From: Candidatus Sphingomonas phytovorans | GTDB lineage: Bacteria; Pseudomonadota; Alphaproteobacteria; Sphingomonadales; Sphingomonadaceae | Direction of reading: 5' to 3' | Length of the DNA: 64,000 bases | Assembly: GCA_029202385.1 (NCBI GenBank) | Contig: CP119314.1 | Coordinates: forward strand, 5,073,001-5,137,000 | In this document: positions 19,067 to 28,480 of the stretch, in pieces | How the letters are laid out: each line of letters starts with the position of its first letter | Position numbering within the stretch: the stretch's first letter is position 1 | Notes under the pieces: generated by a model | Database searches by the model: none | Told to the model about the DNA's origin: nothing | What the model saw: only the letters and a program-made list of their open reading frames with translations | Made by a program: the position numbers and the translations under genes

Positions 19067-19141
19067 CGTTCGTTTCGAGCGACGTCGAGAAACCGAAGCC
19101 CGCGCTCCATTAATGTTTCTCGACGTCGCTCGAAACGAACG
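19067..19141. repeat. 27-bp perfect inverted repeat (sphingomonad intergenic palindrome)
   Basis: Arm 19067-19093 (beginning CGTTCGTTTCGAGCGACGTC) is the exact reverse complement of arm 19115-19141, with a 21-base loop. I recognise near-identical intergenic repeats in sphingomonad genomes. It lies after trcR, where it could fold into a very stable hairpin and end transcription from either side. Confidence 0.85.
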
Positions 19142-19212
19142 GATGAGGGGGCTCTCCCGGCCCATACATTTGTCGCGTGACTTGCCCATAGTTCCGTTGC
19201 TAGTCGCAACCT

Positions 19213-20301
19213 ATGGCCACTGCTTCCCGCTCCGATGCCGCGTTCGTCGCTGACGAAAGCTTCGTCCCAACCAGCCACAAGGGCCTCACCTATCCCTTTG
19301 GTGGCCGGGAGCCGGCGGCGGGTGACGTCATGGCGGTGGCGCCTGGCATCCGCTGGGTGCGACTGACCGTTCCGGGACCCCTCAAGCACGTCAATTGCTG
19401 GCTGGTCGACGATGAGGATGGCGTCGCGCTGGTCGATGCGGGCATGAATCTGCCTGACGCGCGGGATGCGTGGAAGGCGGTGTTTCGCGGTCCGCTGGCG
19501 GGCATGCGCGTCACGCGGATGATCGGCACGCATTTCCATCCCGATCATGTCGGCCTTGCCGGCTGGATGTGCGCTCACCATTCGGCGCCGCTGGTCATGA
19601 CGCGCGGGGAATGGCTCACCCTGCGATTGTTCATGCTCGATGCGCGCGACACGGTGCCCGAAGAGATGATCGCCTTCTGGCGGGGCGCGGGTTGGGATGA
19701 CGAGCAGGTTGCCTATGCGAGCGAGCGTGGCTGGGCGGGCTTCCGTCGGGTCGTGACGCCGATGCCGCTCAGCTATCGCCGCATCAAGGACGGCGACACG
19801 CTGGCGATCGGCGGTGGCGAATGGCGGATCGTGGTCGGTTCTGGGCACAGTCCGGAGCATGCCTGCCTGCTGAACGAAGCCGCCGGCATCCTCATCGCAG
19901 GCGATCAGGTCTTGCCGCGCATCAGCCCCAATGTCTCGCTCGGCATCACGGAGTCCGAGGCTGACCCGCTCGGCGAATGGTTCGCCTCGATCGCGAAACT
20001 TCGCCTGCTTCCGCACGATCTGCTCGTCCTGCCCGGACATGGCGATCCGTTCACTGGCCTCCATACGCGGCTCGACGCGATGGACCGCGAGCATCGTGAG
20101 CGCCTCGACGAGCTCGAAGTCTTCCTTGCCGAGCCACGGCGTGCGGTCGACTGTTTCGGCCGGCTGTTCCGCCGCGCCATCGGCCCCGACATGCTGGGCA
20201 TGGCGACGGGCGAGGCGCTGGCGCATCTCCGCCGGCTTGAGATCGAGGGCAGGGCGGTCAAGCAGGTCAGTGACGGCGTCTGGTGGTACCGCGCAGCCTG
20301 A
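19213..20301 (+). CDS. MBL-fold metallo-hydrolase
   Basis: A 362-residue metallo-beta-lactamase-fold enzyme. The core is THFHPDHVGLAGWM (the HxHxDH di-zinc motif) after VALVDAGMNLPDARDAWK; VGSGHSPEHACLL gives the third His and LIAGDQVLPRISP the bridging Asp. LLVLPGHGDPFTGL supplies the last His. The C-terminal 100 residues form a helical domain (RVKQ-type, DRDHRERLDEL-like helix) seen in the larger MBL hydrolases. The substrate is unknown, a thioester or lactone being likely types. It stands alone after the inverted repeat. Confidence 0.88.
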   Translation: MATASRSDAAFVADESFVPTSHKGLTYPFGGREPAAGDVMAVAPGIRWVRLTVPGPLKHVNCWLVDDEDGVALVDAGMNLPDARDAWKAVFRGPLAGMRVTRMIGTHFHPDHVGLAGWMCAHHSAPLVMTRGEWLTLRLFMLDARDTVPEEMIAFWRGAGWDDEQVAYASERGWAGFRRVVTPMPLSYRRIKDGDTLAIGGGEWRIVVGSGHSPEHACLLNEAAGILIAGDQVLPRISPNVSLGITESEADPLGEWFASIAKLRLLPHDLLVLPGHGDPFTGLHTRLDAMDREHRERLDELEVFLAEPRRAVDCFGRLFRRAIGPDMLGMATGEALAHLRRLEIEGRAVKQVSDGVWWYRAA

Positions 20302-20624
20302 CACGCAGGCGAGCGGTACGGAGTGATTCGAAGAGCAGGGGCGCCCGGACGCCGTTCTTTCGCTGGATTCGGTTTTCTTCTGAAGACGTTGCCCATGCGT
20401 TCGACAATGGGACAGTGCGCGGAGCGCTGGGCAGGGGGGCGACGATGCTTGCGTGGGAAAGCATGCTCCTGCGTTTCTCCAGGCTTCTCTACGGATAGCC
20501 TGTCCGGCCGCAGCAAAGGATGCAGCATTCTGGCTGGCGGATTACATTCGTTTTGGTTGTATCTTGGATATATTAGGATTACGCCTTTCTTAACCGCGCA
20601 GGGCGGTGTCAGGGGAAGATATCC
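20302..20624. other. Gene-free stretch before the truncated hydrolase
   Basis: These 323 bases hold no convincing gene. A small inverted repeat (GATGCTT near 20445 with AAGCATGC near 20459) is visible. The last 90 bases are AT-rich (around TTGTATCTTGGATATATTAGG) and could carry the promoter of the next gene, but I could not place a well-spaced -35/-10 pair. Confidence 0.4.
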
Positions 20625-21116
20625 ATGTCAGACAGCAACGAGCAGCCCGTTGAGGGTTTCGAGGCACTGGGCCGTGCGCCCATCGGTCGCCGCAGCGTCG
20701 TGCGCCGAATGGCGGCGCTCTCGGTCGCGCCCGCCGTTGCCGGGTCCGGCATGCTTGGCTTTGCCGGCTCCGCCTTTGCCGCCACTGACGATTCCCGCCT
20801 CAATGCCCGCAAGCTCAGCTATGCGCTTCGCGGTGGCAAGGTGCTCGAGGGCTATTTTGCTGCGCCGCGCGGCAAGGCCAATCTTGGCGTGGTCGTGGTG
20901 ATGCCCGACGGGGCGGGCCTTGATGCGAAGGCCGAGGAGACGGCCCGTCGCTATGCGCTCGCCGGCTATATGGCCGTCGCACCGGATCTTCGCGCGACCT
21001 TCAAGGGCAGTAGCCGCGACGCGATGGTCGCCGACATGATGAAGGTGGTGCCTGATCTGAAGTGCCTCGCGCACAGCAACAGCAAGGTGAGCAGGATCAG
21101 CGTCGTCGCTGCCTGA
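20625..21116 (+). CDS. Truncated dienelactone-hydrolase-like protein with Tat signal
   Basis: A 163-residue protein. The N-terminus GRRSVVRRMAALSVAPAVAG then SAFA looks like a twin-arginine signal. The rest matches the first half of the dienelactone hydrolase family: LRGGKVLEGYFAAPRGKANL, VVVVMPDGAGL, ARRYALAGYMAVAPDL. It ends shortly after this, before the region where the nucleophile elbow (GFCxGG) and the Asp and His of the triad would lie. Full-length family members have about 230-290 residues. It therefore cannot be an active hydrolase of the normal kind. The following 100 bases in any frame do not restore the missing half. It may be a decayed gene or a retained binding domain. Confidence 0.6.
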   Translation: MSDSNEQPVEGFEALGRAPIGRRSVVRRMAALSVAPAVAGSGMLGFAGSAFAATDDSRLNARKLSYALRGGKVLEGYFAAPRGKANLGVVVVMPDGAGLDAKAEETARRYALAGYMAVAPDLRATFKGSSRDAMVADMMKVVPDLKCLAHSNSKVSRISVVAA

Positions 21117-21230
21117 GGGTTCGACTTCGCGACTGGCGTGATTTCCCCGCGGGCGTCAGGGCGCGGCCTTGACGCCGGCGCCTTGCTGTGTTCCATTTAT
21201 GTTCTGCGAATGTGATTCGGAGAGGATGAG

Positions 21231-21866
21231 ATGGCTGCTGATCTGGTTCTGTATACCAATCCGATGTCGCGCGGGCGGATCGCGCGCTGGATGCTCGAGG
21301 AAACCGGCGCCGAGTATGAGACGGTGGTGCTCGATTATGCCTCGACGATGAAGCAGGAGCCTTATCTGTCGATCAATCCGATGGGGAAGGTGCCGGCGAT
21401 TGTCCATAATGGACGGATCATCACTGAATGCGCGGCGATCTGCGCTTATCTTGCTGATAGTTTCCCGGAGGCTGGCCTTGCTCCGTCGACCACGGATCGC
21501 GCCGACTATTATCGCTGGCTCTTCTATACGGCGGGCCCGATGGAGCAGGCGGTAACCAACAAATCGATGAACTTCATCCCCAGCGACCAGCAGCAGCGCA
21601 TGGTCGGATACGGCAATTACGATCTGGCTGTCGACACGCTGGAAAAGGCGGTGTCGGCGCATCCCTATATCGCGGGCGACAGCTTCACCGCGGCTGACGT
21701 CTATGTCGGATCGCAGGTCGCGTGGGGCACCCAGTTCGGCACCCTGCCGAAACGCGATGCCTTCGACGCCTATCTTGAGCGCATCATGTCGCGCGACGCC
21801 TATCAGCGCGCCAACGACAAGGACAACGCTTTGATGCCGGCGCCTGAGCCCGAAACGGCGGGGTGA
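21231..21866 (+). CDS. Glutathione S-transferase family protein
   Basis: A 211-residue GST, unlike the one at 15655 in detail. The N-domain reads LVLYTNPMSRGRIARWMLEE, then NPMGKVPAIVHNGRIITECA with the cis-Pro and the Glu-Cys/Ser contact. The C-domain has YIAGDSFTAADVYVGSQVAW. The Ser in NPMSRG is at the usual catalytic position. A GGAGAGG ribosome site precedes the ATG. It is a cytosolic detoxification or stress enzyme whose substrate is not known. Confidence 0.92.
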   Translation: MAADLVLYTNPMSRGRIARWMLEETGAEYETVVLDYASTMKQEPYLSINPMGKVPAIVHNGRIITECAAICAYLADSFPEAGLAPSTTDRADYYRWLFYTAGPMEQAVTNKSMNFIPSDQQQRMVGYGNYDLAVDTLEKAVSAHPYIAGDSFTAADVYVGSQVAWGTQFGTLPKRDAFDAYLERIMSRDAYQRANDKDNALMPAPEPETAG

Positions 21867-21872
21867 CGTCCA

Positions 21873-21908
21873 GCCTTGGCCCTTCCGTTTTCCGGGGAGG
21901 GCTAAGGC
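21873..21908. terminator. Bidirectional hairpin between convergent genes
   Basis: GCCTTGGCCCTTCC pairs imperfectly with GGGGAGGGCTAAGGC, and the left arm is followed by TTTT in the loop. It lies between the GST (plus) and the DUF1289 gene (minus), whose stop codon overlaps the right arm. Confidence 0.5.
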
Positions 21909-22084
21909 AGGATGGCCATGCGTTCCGGCAACGCGGCCATTACCGCATCCCGCCACGCGGTGCTGCCGCTGCTCCAACCGGCGATCTCATCGATGGTCCG
22001 CGCGCAGCCAACGCACAGGCCCGTGGCCGCGTCCATCTCGCAGATGTTGACGCAGGGGCTTTCGAGTCGCTTGACCGGTACCAT
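21902..22084 (-). CDS. DUF1289 domain small protein
   Basis: A 60-residue protein ([20 protein letters not shown] onward) with the DUF1289 signature: two N-terminal cysteines in SPCVNIC, then [16 protein letters not shown]. The four cysteines suggest a small metal-binding (zinc or iron-sulfur) module. The function is unknown. The start at 22084 gives the family N-terminus; a GTG at 22102 is possible. It follows the DEAD-box gene on the same strand by about 25 bases and is probably cotranscribed. Confidence 0.85.
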   Translation of the reverse strand: MVPVKRLESPCVNICEMDAATGLCVGCARTIDEIAGWSSGSTAWRDAVMAALPERMAILP

Positions 22085-22108
22085 TTCGACGATCCCGCCC
22101 ACGAGCCG

Positions 22109-23563
<1,455 letters not shown>

Positions 23564-23684
23564 GCGGTGTCCGGAAAAAGGCCCGGTCATCATGCCCGGC
23601 CAGCCCCCGAGCGCTTGCCGATAAGGGGGCGATTGTCAAGAAAAAGGGGTGTTTGCGGCCCGTCGGGGCAGCATGGCGGCGATT

Positions 23685-24146
23685 TTAGCGCCCGGGTTTG
23701 GCCACGAGCCGCTTGAATTCCTTGATCCGGCAGGATCCGCCGGAGCGGGAACGGATCGCGTCGCGGTCGGCGCAGACCATGCCGTCCTGGGTCGGTTTCA
23801 AATAATAGCCCGAATAATAATCGAGCGGCGGGCAATCATCGTTGAGCCGGGCCCGCACCCTCGATCCGTCCTCGATCATCAGGTCGATGCTGTCCGGCGC
23901 TGAAATGGCGGCGCCGACCAGATCGCTCATCGCCACGCATTTCGGCCCCTTCTTCTCGGACCACCTCACTGATTGCTGGTCCTGGATCGGCTCGCGAGAG
24001 GTGAAGGGCAGGCGGGGGATGCGGATGATGATCCGCTGGTGCACCGTGAGCTGAGCGACCTCGACCTTGTCGAGGCGCGATTCATCGACCGAAGCACCCG
24101 GCGCGAGGGCAAGCAGAATCAACGCGAGAATCACCGGCTGCGACAT
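23685..24146 (-). CDS. Hypothetical exported protein
   Basis: A 153-residue protein with an N-terminal signal peptide (MSQPVILALILLALAPGASV). The mature part has four cysteines (GPKCVAM, DDCPPLDYYSGYY, MVCADRD, GSCRIKEF) and short strands such as RIIIRIPRLPF and DLMIEDGSRVRARL. It resembles short uncharacterised exported proteins of sphingomonads, but I cannot name a family. It lies divergent from the FAD oxidoreductase. Confidence 0.65.
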   Translation of the reverse strand: MSQPVILALILLALAPGASVDESRLDKVEVAQLTVHQRIIIRIPRLPFTSREPIQDQQSVRWSEKKGPKCVAMSDLVGAAISAPDSIDLMIEDGSRVRARLNDDCPPLDYYSGYYLKPTQDGMVCADRDAIRSRSGGSCRIKEFKRLVAKPGR

Positions 24147-24223
24147 TGCTTCGCGGCGTTAACCGAAATGCTTGAACAGTGCATGAATTGGCGCACCAAG
24201 GTGTGCGTGATAGGAGCCGGGCC

Positions 24224-25687
24224 ATGATGCCTGCCCCGATGACTTCGGCTCAACGCCGCCTCACCGACTCGGTTCGCGAAAGACTTGGCCCGAAGGCGGT
24301 CGTCACTGACGAGGCAGCGATCGCGCCCTGGCTTCGGGATTGGCGCGGTCGTTATCATGGCGCGGCGCCTGCGATCCTTGCCCCGGACAGCCGCGACGGC
24401 GTCGCGACGATCCTGGCGCTCGCGCACGACCTGCGCGTGCCGCTGGTGCCGCAAGGCGGCAATACCGGGATGGTTGGCGGCGCGACGCCGCCCGCCGACG
24501 GCTCGGCGCTGATCCTGTCGCTGCGGCGGATGAACCGCATCCGCTCGATCGAGCCGGAGAACGGCCTGGCCGTCGCCGAGGCCGGGGTGATCCTGGCCGA
24601 TCTCCACGCTGCCGCCATCGATCGGGGCATGCGCTTCCCGCTGACGCTCGGCGCGCGCGGCAGCGCGACGATCGGCGGGCTCGCCTCGACCAATGCCGGG
24701 GGCACCCAGGTGCTGCGCTTCGGTACGATGCGCAGCCTCGTTGCCGGCGTCGAGGCGGTGCTGCCCGACGGCAGCGTCCATGACGGACTGGCCGCGCTCA
24801 AAAAGGACAATCGCGGCTATGATCTCAACCAACTGCTGATCGGGGCTGAAGGGACGCTCGGCGTGATCACCGCCGCGACCCTGCGCCTCGTGCCCGCCAT
24901 CGCCGCGCGGGCGGTGGCCTGGGCGGGGCTGGCCGATCCGGCGACGGCGCTCGCGCTGCTTCGGCGGCTTGAGGCGGGTACCGACCGGATCGAGAGTTTC
25001 GAGATCGTGCCCGACGATACGCTGGCGCTGGTGTTGCGTCATATCCCCGGCACCCGACTGCCGCTCGCGGGCCCGCACAAATGGCATGTGCTGATCGAGG
25101 CGGTGACGACCGATCCGGCAGCCGAGCCACCCGCCGACCTGCTCGAGAGGCTGCTCGCACCGGCACTTGCCGACGGTCAGGTCGCCGACGCGGTGATCGC
25201 GGCGAGCGAGGTGCAGGCCGATGCCTTCTGGCACATCCGTGATTCGATCTCCGAGGCGGAGCGTGCCAACGGCCCGGCCGTGCAGCACGATATCTCGGTG
25301 CCGGTCTCGGGCATGCCGCGCTTCATGATCGAGGGCGGGGCGGCCTGCGAGGCACGCTTCCCGGGGACTGAGGCGATGGCGTTCGGCCATCTCGGCGACG
25401 GCAATGTCCATTTCCACGTGCGCGCACCCCGCGGCGTCGATCCGGCGCGCTGGTATGCCGAGGAGGCGCCGGTGGTGACCCGCTTCGTCAACGATCTGGT
25501 CGTGGCGGCCGGCGGCTCGATCTCGGCCGAGCACGGCATCGGCCAGATGAAGGTCGCCGAACTCGAACGCCTGTCCTCGCCGGCCCGGTTGGCCGCGCTG
25601 CGGGCGATCAAGTCCGCGTTCGATCCGGAAGCACTTATGAACCCCGGCAAGCTCGTGGCGCTTGCGCCGGGATCGCGGGCACCATAG
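24224..25687 (+). CDS. FAD-binding oxidoreductase, GlcD / D-lactate dehydrogenase-like
   Basis: A 487-residue flavoprotein. The FAD-binding PCMH domain reads VPLVPQGGNTGMVGGATPP, GLASTNAGGTQVLRFGTMRS and LNQLLIGAEGTLGVITAATL. The C-terminal substrate domain has EAMAFGHLGDGNVHFHVRAP, a His-rich catalytic motif, then SISAEHGIGQMKVAELERL and ALMNPGKLV. This is the D-2-hydroxyacid dehydrogenase family (glycolate oxidase GlcD, D-2-hydroxyglutarate or D-lactate dehydrogenase), which passes electrons to the quinone pool; the exact substrate cannot be told. ATG 24224 is preceded by TAGGAG. Confidence 0.9.
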   Translation: MMPAPMTSAQRRLTDSVRERLGPKAVVTDEAAIAPWLRDWRGRYHGAAPAILAPDSRDGVATILALAHDLRVPLVPQGGNTGMVGGATPPADGSALILSLRRMNRIRSIEPENGLAVAEAGVILADLHAAAIDRGMRFPLTLGARGSATIGGLASTNAGGTQVLRFGTMRSLVAGVEAVLPDGSVHDGLAALKKDNRGYDLNQLLIGAEGTLGVITAATLRLVPAIAARAVAWAGLADPATALALLRRLEAGTDRIESFEIVPDDTLALVLRHIPGTRLPLAGPHKWHVLIEAVTTDPAAEPPADLLERLLAPALADGQVADAVIAASEVQADAFWHIRDSISEAERANGPAVQHDISVPVSGMPRFMIEGGAACEARFPGTEAMAFGHLGDGNVHFHVRAPRGVDPARWYAEEAPVVTRFVNDLVVAAGGSISAEHGIGQMKVAELERLSSPARLAALRAIKSAFDPEALMNPGKLVALAPGSRAP

Positions 25688-25744
25688 AGCCGGGCACCGT
25701 CGGCACGCACAAGCCGCTTAATTCAGTCCCGATGGAGAGTTTTC

Positions 25745-26518
25745 ATGGCCAGCGCGCCGCAATCGCAACTTCCGCTATTCTACAATGCGCTCGAGCCGCT
25801 TTCGAGCGAGACTCACGTCAACTTCAAGATGCGCCAGCTCACTCAGGCGAAGTTCCTCGTTGGGCAGCATGCCATTCCCGTTACGGTCGACGAATTCCCG
25901 CTCGTCCAGCGTCATTTCCCGATCGTCTTCACTGAGGGCGACGATGCCGTCCCGCTCGCGCTGATGGGCCTGAACGAAGGCACCAACGTGTTCGTCGATG
26001 CCGAGGGCTTGCTGACCGAGCCGATGATGTACGTGCCCGCCTATATCCGGCGCTATCCGTTCATGCTCGCACGCCTGCGTCCCGGCGCCGACGAATTGTC
26101 GCTCTGCTTCGATCCGACCTCCGAAGGCATCGGCGCCGATCTCGAAGGAGAGCCCCTGTTCGACGGCGGCCAGCCTTCGGAGATCACCAAGAACATCATG
26201 CAGTTCAACGAGTCGTTCGAACAGGCCGGTGCCCGCACCGCTCAGTTCATGCGCGACCTGAAGGAGATGGACCTGCTGATGGACGGCGAGACGACCATCC
26301 AGGCGGACGGCATCGAGCAGCCCTTCATCTATCGCGGCTTCCGCATCGTGAACGAAGAGAAGCTGAACGATTTGCGTGGCGATCAGCTTCGCAAGATCCA
26401 CAAGAACGGCATGCTGCCGTTGCTCTACGCTCACCTCTTCTCGCTGTCGCTGATGCGCGACATCTTCAGCCGCCAGATGCAGCTCGGCCTCGTGCCGGCC
26501 CAGCTCCCGGCTGTCTGA
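25745..26518 (+). CDS. SapC family protein
   Basis: A 257-residue protein of the SapC family. Seen directly are FYNALEPLSSETHVNFKMRQ, PLALMGLNEGTNVFVDAEGL, YVPAYIRRYPFMLARL and GFRIVNEEKLNDLRGDQLRK, with the C-terminal LYAHLFSLSLMRDIFSRQ. SapC relatives were first noted near S-layer genes of Campylobacter and are widespread in sphingomonads and caulobacters, where the role is unclear. Codon use is typical of the region. The gene is monocistronic and followed by a 14-bp inverted repeat. Confidence 0.9.
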   Translation: MASAPQSQLPLFYNALEPLSSETHVNFKMRQLTQAKFLVGQHAIPVTVDEFPLVQRHFPIVFTEGDDAVPLALMGLNEGTNVFVDAEGLLTEPMMYVPAYIRRYPFMLARLRPGADELSLCFDPTSEGIGADLEGEPLFDGGQPSEITKNIMQFNESFEQAGARTAQFMRDLKEMDLLMDGETTIQADGIEQPFIYRGFRIVNEEKLNDLRGDQLRKIHKNGMLPLLYAHLFSLSLMRDIFSRQMQLGLVPAQLPAV

Positions 26519-26529
26519 CCCCGTCGCTG

Positions 26530-26596
26530 GTCCCGCGCCTGCCGGGCCGATCGCTCCCTTGCGGTGCGATCCGGTCCCGCAGGGCAGGCGCGGGAC
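26530..26596. repeat. 14-bp inverted repeat downstream of sapC
   Basis: GTCCCGCGCCTGCC (26530-26543) and GGCAGGCGCGGGAC (26583-26596) are perfect reverse complements around a 39-base loop that itself contains CGATCG/CGATCC. There is no T run, so it is an mRNA 3' structure or a weak terminator for sapC. Confidence 0.6.
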
Positions 26597-26805
26597 TCGC
26601 TGCACGGCCGGCGGAATCCCGCCGCCGCCAGTCTTTCCGTGCGCCTGACGGCACTGCGCTGCATTGTGGCGCTGCGGCATCGTTTCCCGCCGCCCGATCG
26701 GATGCCCGCACTCCAGGGTGCCTTGATGGCCTGCGATTGGCCTTCGGCATCGGCCAGCGATCCCGGATGATCGGCTAAGCATAATCAAAGCGGCTCTTTT
26801 CGCCC

Positions 26806-26834
26806 TTGAAGCGCGAAAACCGCCCTCCTATATC
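26806..26834 (+). promoter_or_regulatory. Promoter of the predicted small RNA
   Basis: TTGAAG (26806-26811), exactly 17 bases, then TATATC (26829-26834). The start would fall near 26841. No coding start follows; instead structured RNA and a strong terminator do. Confidence 0.65.
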
Positions 26835-26840
26835 GGTGTT

Positions 26841-26949
26841 GCGCGGCGTCGTGTCCCCCCTTTCGCGGGGCCGTGCGGCACACCTTCGGGTGTGTCTCCT
26901 CCCTGAACCTTGGCCACCGCGTGCTGCATTGCACGCGGTGGTTTTTTTT
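26841..26949 (+). ncRNA. Predicted small regulatory RNA with anti-Shine-Dalgarno motif
   Basis: About 109 bases between a well-spaced promoter and a strong intrinsic terminator. It holds a C6 run (26855-26860), a stem CACACC-TTCG-GGTGTG (26879-26894) capped by a UUCG tetraloop, then single-stranded TCTCCTCCCTGAACCT (26895-26910). The last 36 bases are the terminator stem plus eight T residues. The CUCCUCCC stretch is complementary to ribosome-binding sites, as in C-rich small RNAs of other Alphaproteobacteria. It does not show the conserved apical sequence of SRP RNA, and it is shorter than 6S RNA. I cannot assign a known family. Confidence 0.6.
26914..26949 (+). terminator. Strong rho-independent terminator of the small RNA
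   Basis: CCACCGCGTGC (26914-26924), loop TGCATT, GCACGCGGTGG (26931-26941), then eight T (26942-26949). Eleven perfect pairs and a full T run make it the clearest intrinsic terminator of the window. No gene ends here on the plus strand except the predicted RNA. Confidence 0.9.
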
Positions 26950-26958
26950 GAGCTGCGC

Positions 26959-27816
26959 TTATTCGGCCGCGATCGCGCCGGGCAATGCGAGCGCCTCGTC
27001 CGTCACGGCATCGATCATCCGCCGCAGCAATGCCGCGATCGCCGTCATGCCGTCCCCGGGGCCGTCGAGCGCCGGATCGAGATAGAGCGACCGGTCGAAT
27101 TCGATCTGGATCGCATGGATGCCCGCTCGTGGCCGCGCCTGCGCGTCGAGGATATGGCCGCCGGCATAGGGCGCGTTCAGCGCGGTCGCGACCCCGGCTG
27201 ACCGGGCCTCGCTCTCAAGCCGGCGGACGAATCGCGCCGCGGCCGATCGTCCGAAACGATCGCCCAGCACGATTCGCGCCGCGCCTTGTGCAGGCGTGAG
27301 GGGTGGCATTGAATGAAGGTCGAGCAGGATCGCGATGCCGAAGCGGGAGCGCGCGCGCTTCAGCGCCTCGGTCAGGGCGGCATGATAGGGCCGGTGATCC
27401 ATCTCGATTCGCGCCATCACCTCGTCGCCGTCGAGCCGTCGCCGCCAGATGTCGCCAGCGCCCGAAACCCGACGCGGCACCAGGCCGAGCCCGCCGCGCA
27501 TCCGCGCTGATTGCTGCGGCATCGCCTGCCGGTCGGCGCCGTCGTCGATGCCCGGATCGCGCTCCTGCTCGCTGCGGTTCAGGTCGATCCATGCCCGCGC
27601 GACCCGTTGCACCAGCATGGTCTCGTTGCCGCGCGCCAGGATGGCGACGGCGTCGATGTGCCGATCCTCCAATGGTGTCAGCGCCGCGACCGGCACGCGC
27701 AGCGCCGCGCGCAACGCCAGCGGATAGTCGCGCCCGGCGTGCGGCACGGAAAGAATGATCGGGCTGGCCGGGTCGTGCGGACCGTATCGATCGAAGGAAA
27801 GGGCGCTGTCGGCCAT
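26959..27816 (-). CDS. N-formylglutamate amidohydrolase family protein
   Basis: A 285-residue hydrolase; the start MADSALSFDRYGPHDP at 27816 is preferred over an upstream in-frame one. Family marks: SPIILSVPHAGRDYPLAL with the first metal His, LEDRHIDAVA, RAWIDLNRSEQERDPGID, FGIAILLDLHSMPPL and LNAPYAGGHIL. The family (HutG-like) removes formate from N-formylglutamate at the end of a histidine degradation route, but many alphaproteobacterial members have unknown substrates. No other hut genes are seen. It is divergent from cpdR by about 135 bases, an arrangement I recognise in sphingomonads. Confidence 0.88.
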   Translation of the reverse strand: MADSALSFDRYGPHDPASPIILSVPHAGRDYPLALRAALRVPVAALTPLEDRHIDAVAILARGNETMLVQRVARAWIDLNRSEQERDPGIDDGADRQAMPQQSARMRGGLGLVPRRVSGAGDIWRRRLDGDEVMARIEMDHRPYHAALTEALKRARSRFGIAILLDLHSMPPLTPAQGAARIVLGDRFGRSAAARFVRRLESEARSAGVATALNAPYAGGHILDAQARPRAGIHAIQIEFDRSLYLDPALDGPGDGMTAIAALLRRMIDAVTDEALALPGAIAAE

Positions 27817-27951
27817 TGCGGCCAACCTAGGATGCGCCTCCCGTTGCCGCAATCGGGGTTTGCTCCGGAAAGGTGCCGTTGGTGGTGGCGATGCTGGAAA
27901 ATCTTAAGAGCTTCGCGCATAAACCGGGGCCACAGACTGAGCGGGACAGTG

Positions 27952-28329
27952 ATGATCAGGATATTGTTGGCCGAGGACGACCGGGTGATGCGCGAGTATC
28001 TGACGCGTGCGCTCGAGCGCTCGGGCTATGCGGTCAGCGCGGTCGATCGCGGCACCGCGGCGATTCCGCTGCTCGAATCGGAAACCTTCGACCTGCTTCT
28101 CACTGATATCGTCATGCCGGAGATGGACGGCATCGAGCTGGCGCAGCGCGCGGGCGAGATGTGCCCCGACCTGCGCGTCATGTTCATCACCGGCTTCGCC
28201 GCCGTCACGCTGAAGGCCGGAAAGACGGTGCCGCAGGCCCGAGTCCTCTCCAAGCCGTTCCACCTGCGCGACCTCGTGATGGAGGTCGATCGCCTGTTCG
28301 AAATGGAGAATGCGACCCGGGGACTCTGA
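27952..28329 (+). CDS. cpdR: Response regulator CpdR, cell-cycle protease adaptor regulator
   Basis: A 125-residue single-domain receiver. MIRILLAEDDRVMREYLTRA has the acidic pocket, LLLTDIVMPEMDGIELAQRA the phospho-accepting Asp, MFITGFAAVTLKAGK the Thr and Phe switch region, and VLSKPFHLRDLVMEVDRLF the Lys. The sequence is very close to Caulobacter CpdR (LTDIVMPEMDGIELARRA, then FITGFAAV and KVLSKPFHLRDLV). There CpdR, when dephosphorylated, primes the ClpXP protease for substrates such as PdeA and McpA and is controlled by the CckA-ChpT phosphorelay. The start at 27952 gives the family N-terminus. Confidence 0.95.
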   Translation: MIRILLAEDDRVMREYLTRALERSGYAVSAVDRGTAAIPLLESETFDLLLTDIVMPEMDGIELAQRAGEMCPDLRVMFITGFAAVTLKAGKTVPQARVLSKPFHLRDLVMEVDRLFEMENATRGL

Positions 28330-28356
28330 TCCCGGTACGATTTAGCGCGTGGCGGC

Positions 28357-28385
28357 TTGCGCGGGCCGATAACCCTCGCTAGAGC
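28357..28385 (+). promoter_or_regulatory. Possible promoter of tRNA-Val
   Basis: TTGCGC (28357-28362), 17 bases, TAGAGC (28380-28385), with the mature tRNA starting at 28399. The -10 is weak by consensus but the spacing and position fit a stable-RNA promoter. Confidence 0.45.
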
Positions 28386-28398
28386 CCCCAACTCGCGT

Positions 28399-28473
28399 GG
28401 GCGTGTAGCTCAGTGGTAGAGCACTGTGTTGACATCGCAGGGGTCGCAAGTTCAATCCTTGCCACGCCCACCA
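28399..28473 (+). tRNA. tRNA-Val (anticodon GAC)
   Basis: A 75-base cloverleaf. The acceptor stem GGGCGTG pairs with CACGCCC, the discriminator is A and CCA is encoded. The D-arm is GCTCAGTGGTAGAGC, the anticodon loop TTGACAT reads GAC (valine codons GUC, GUU), and the T-arm contains GTTCAATCC. It is followed at once by an intrinsic terminator. Confidence 0.95.
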
Positions 28474-28480
28474 TTTAAAA

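Noticed and set aside
26841..26949. SRP 4.5S RNA or 6S RNA
   Set aside because: The conserved SRP apical motif is absent and the length is below that of 6S RNA; I therefore kept it as an unassigned small RNA.
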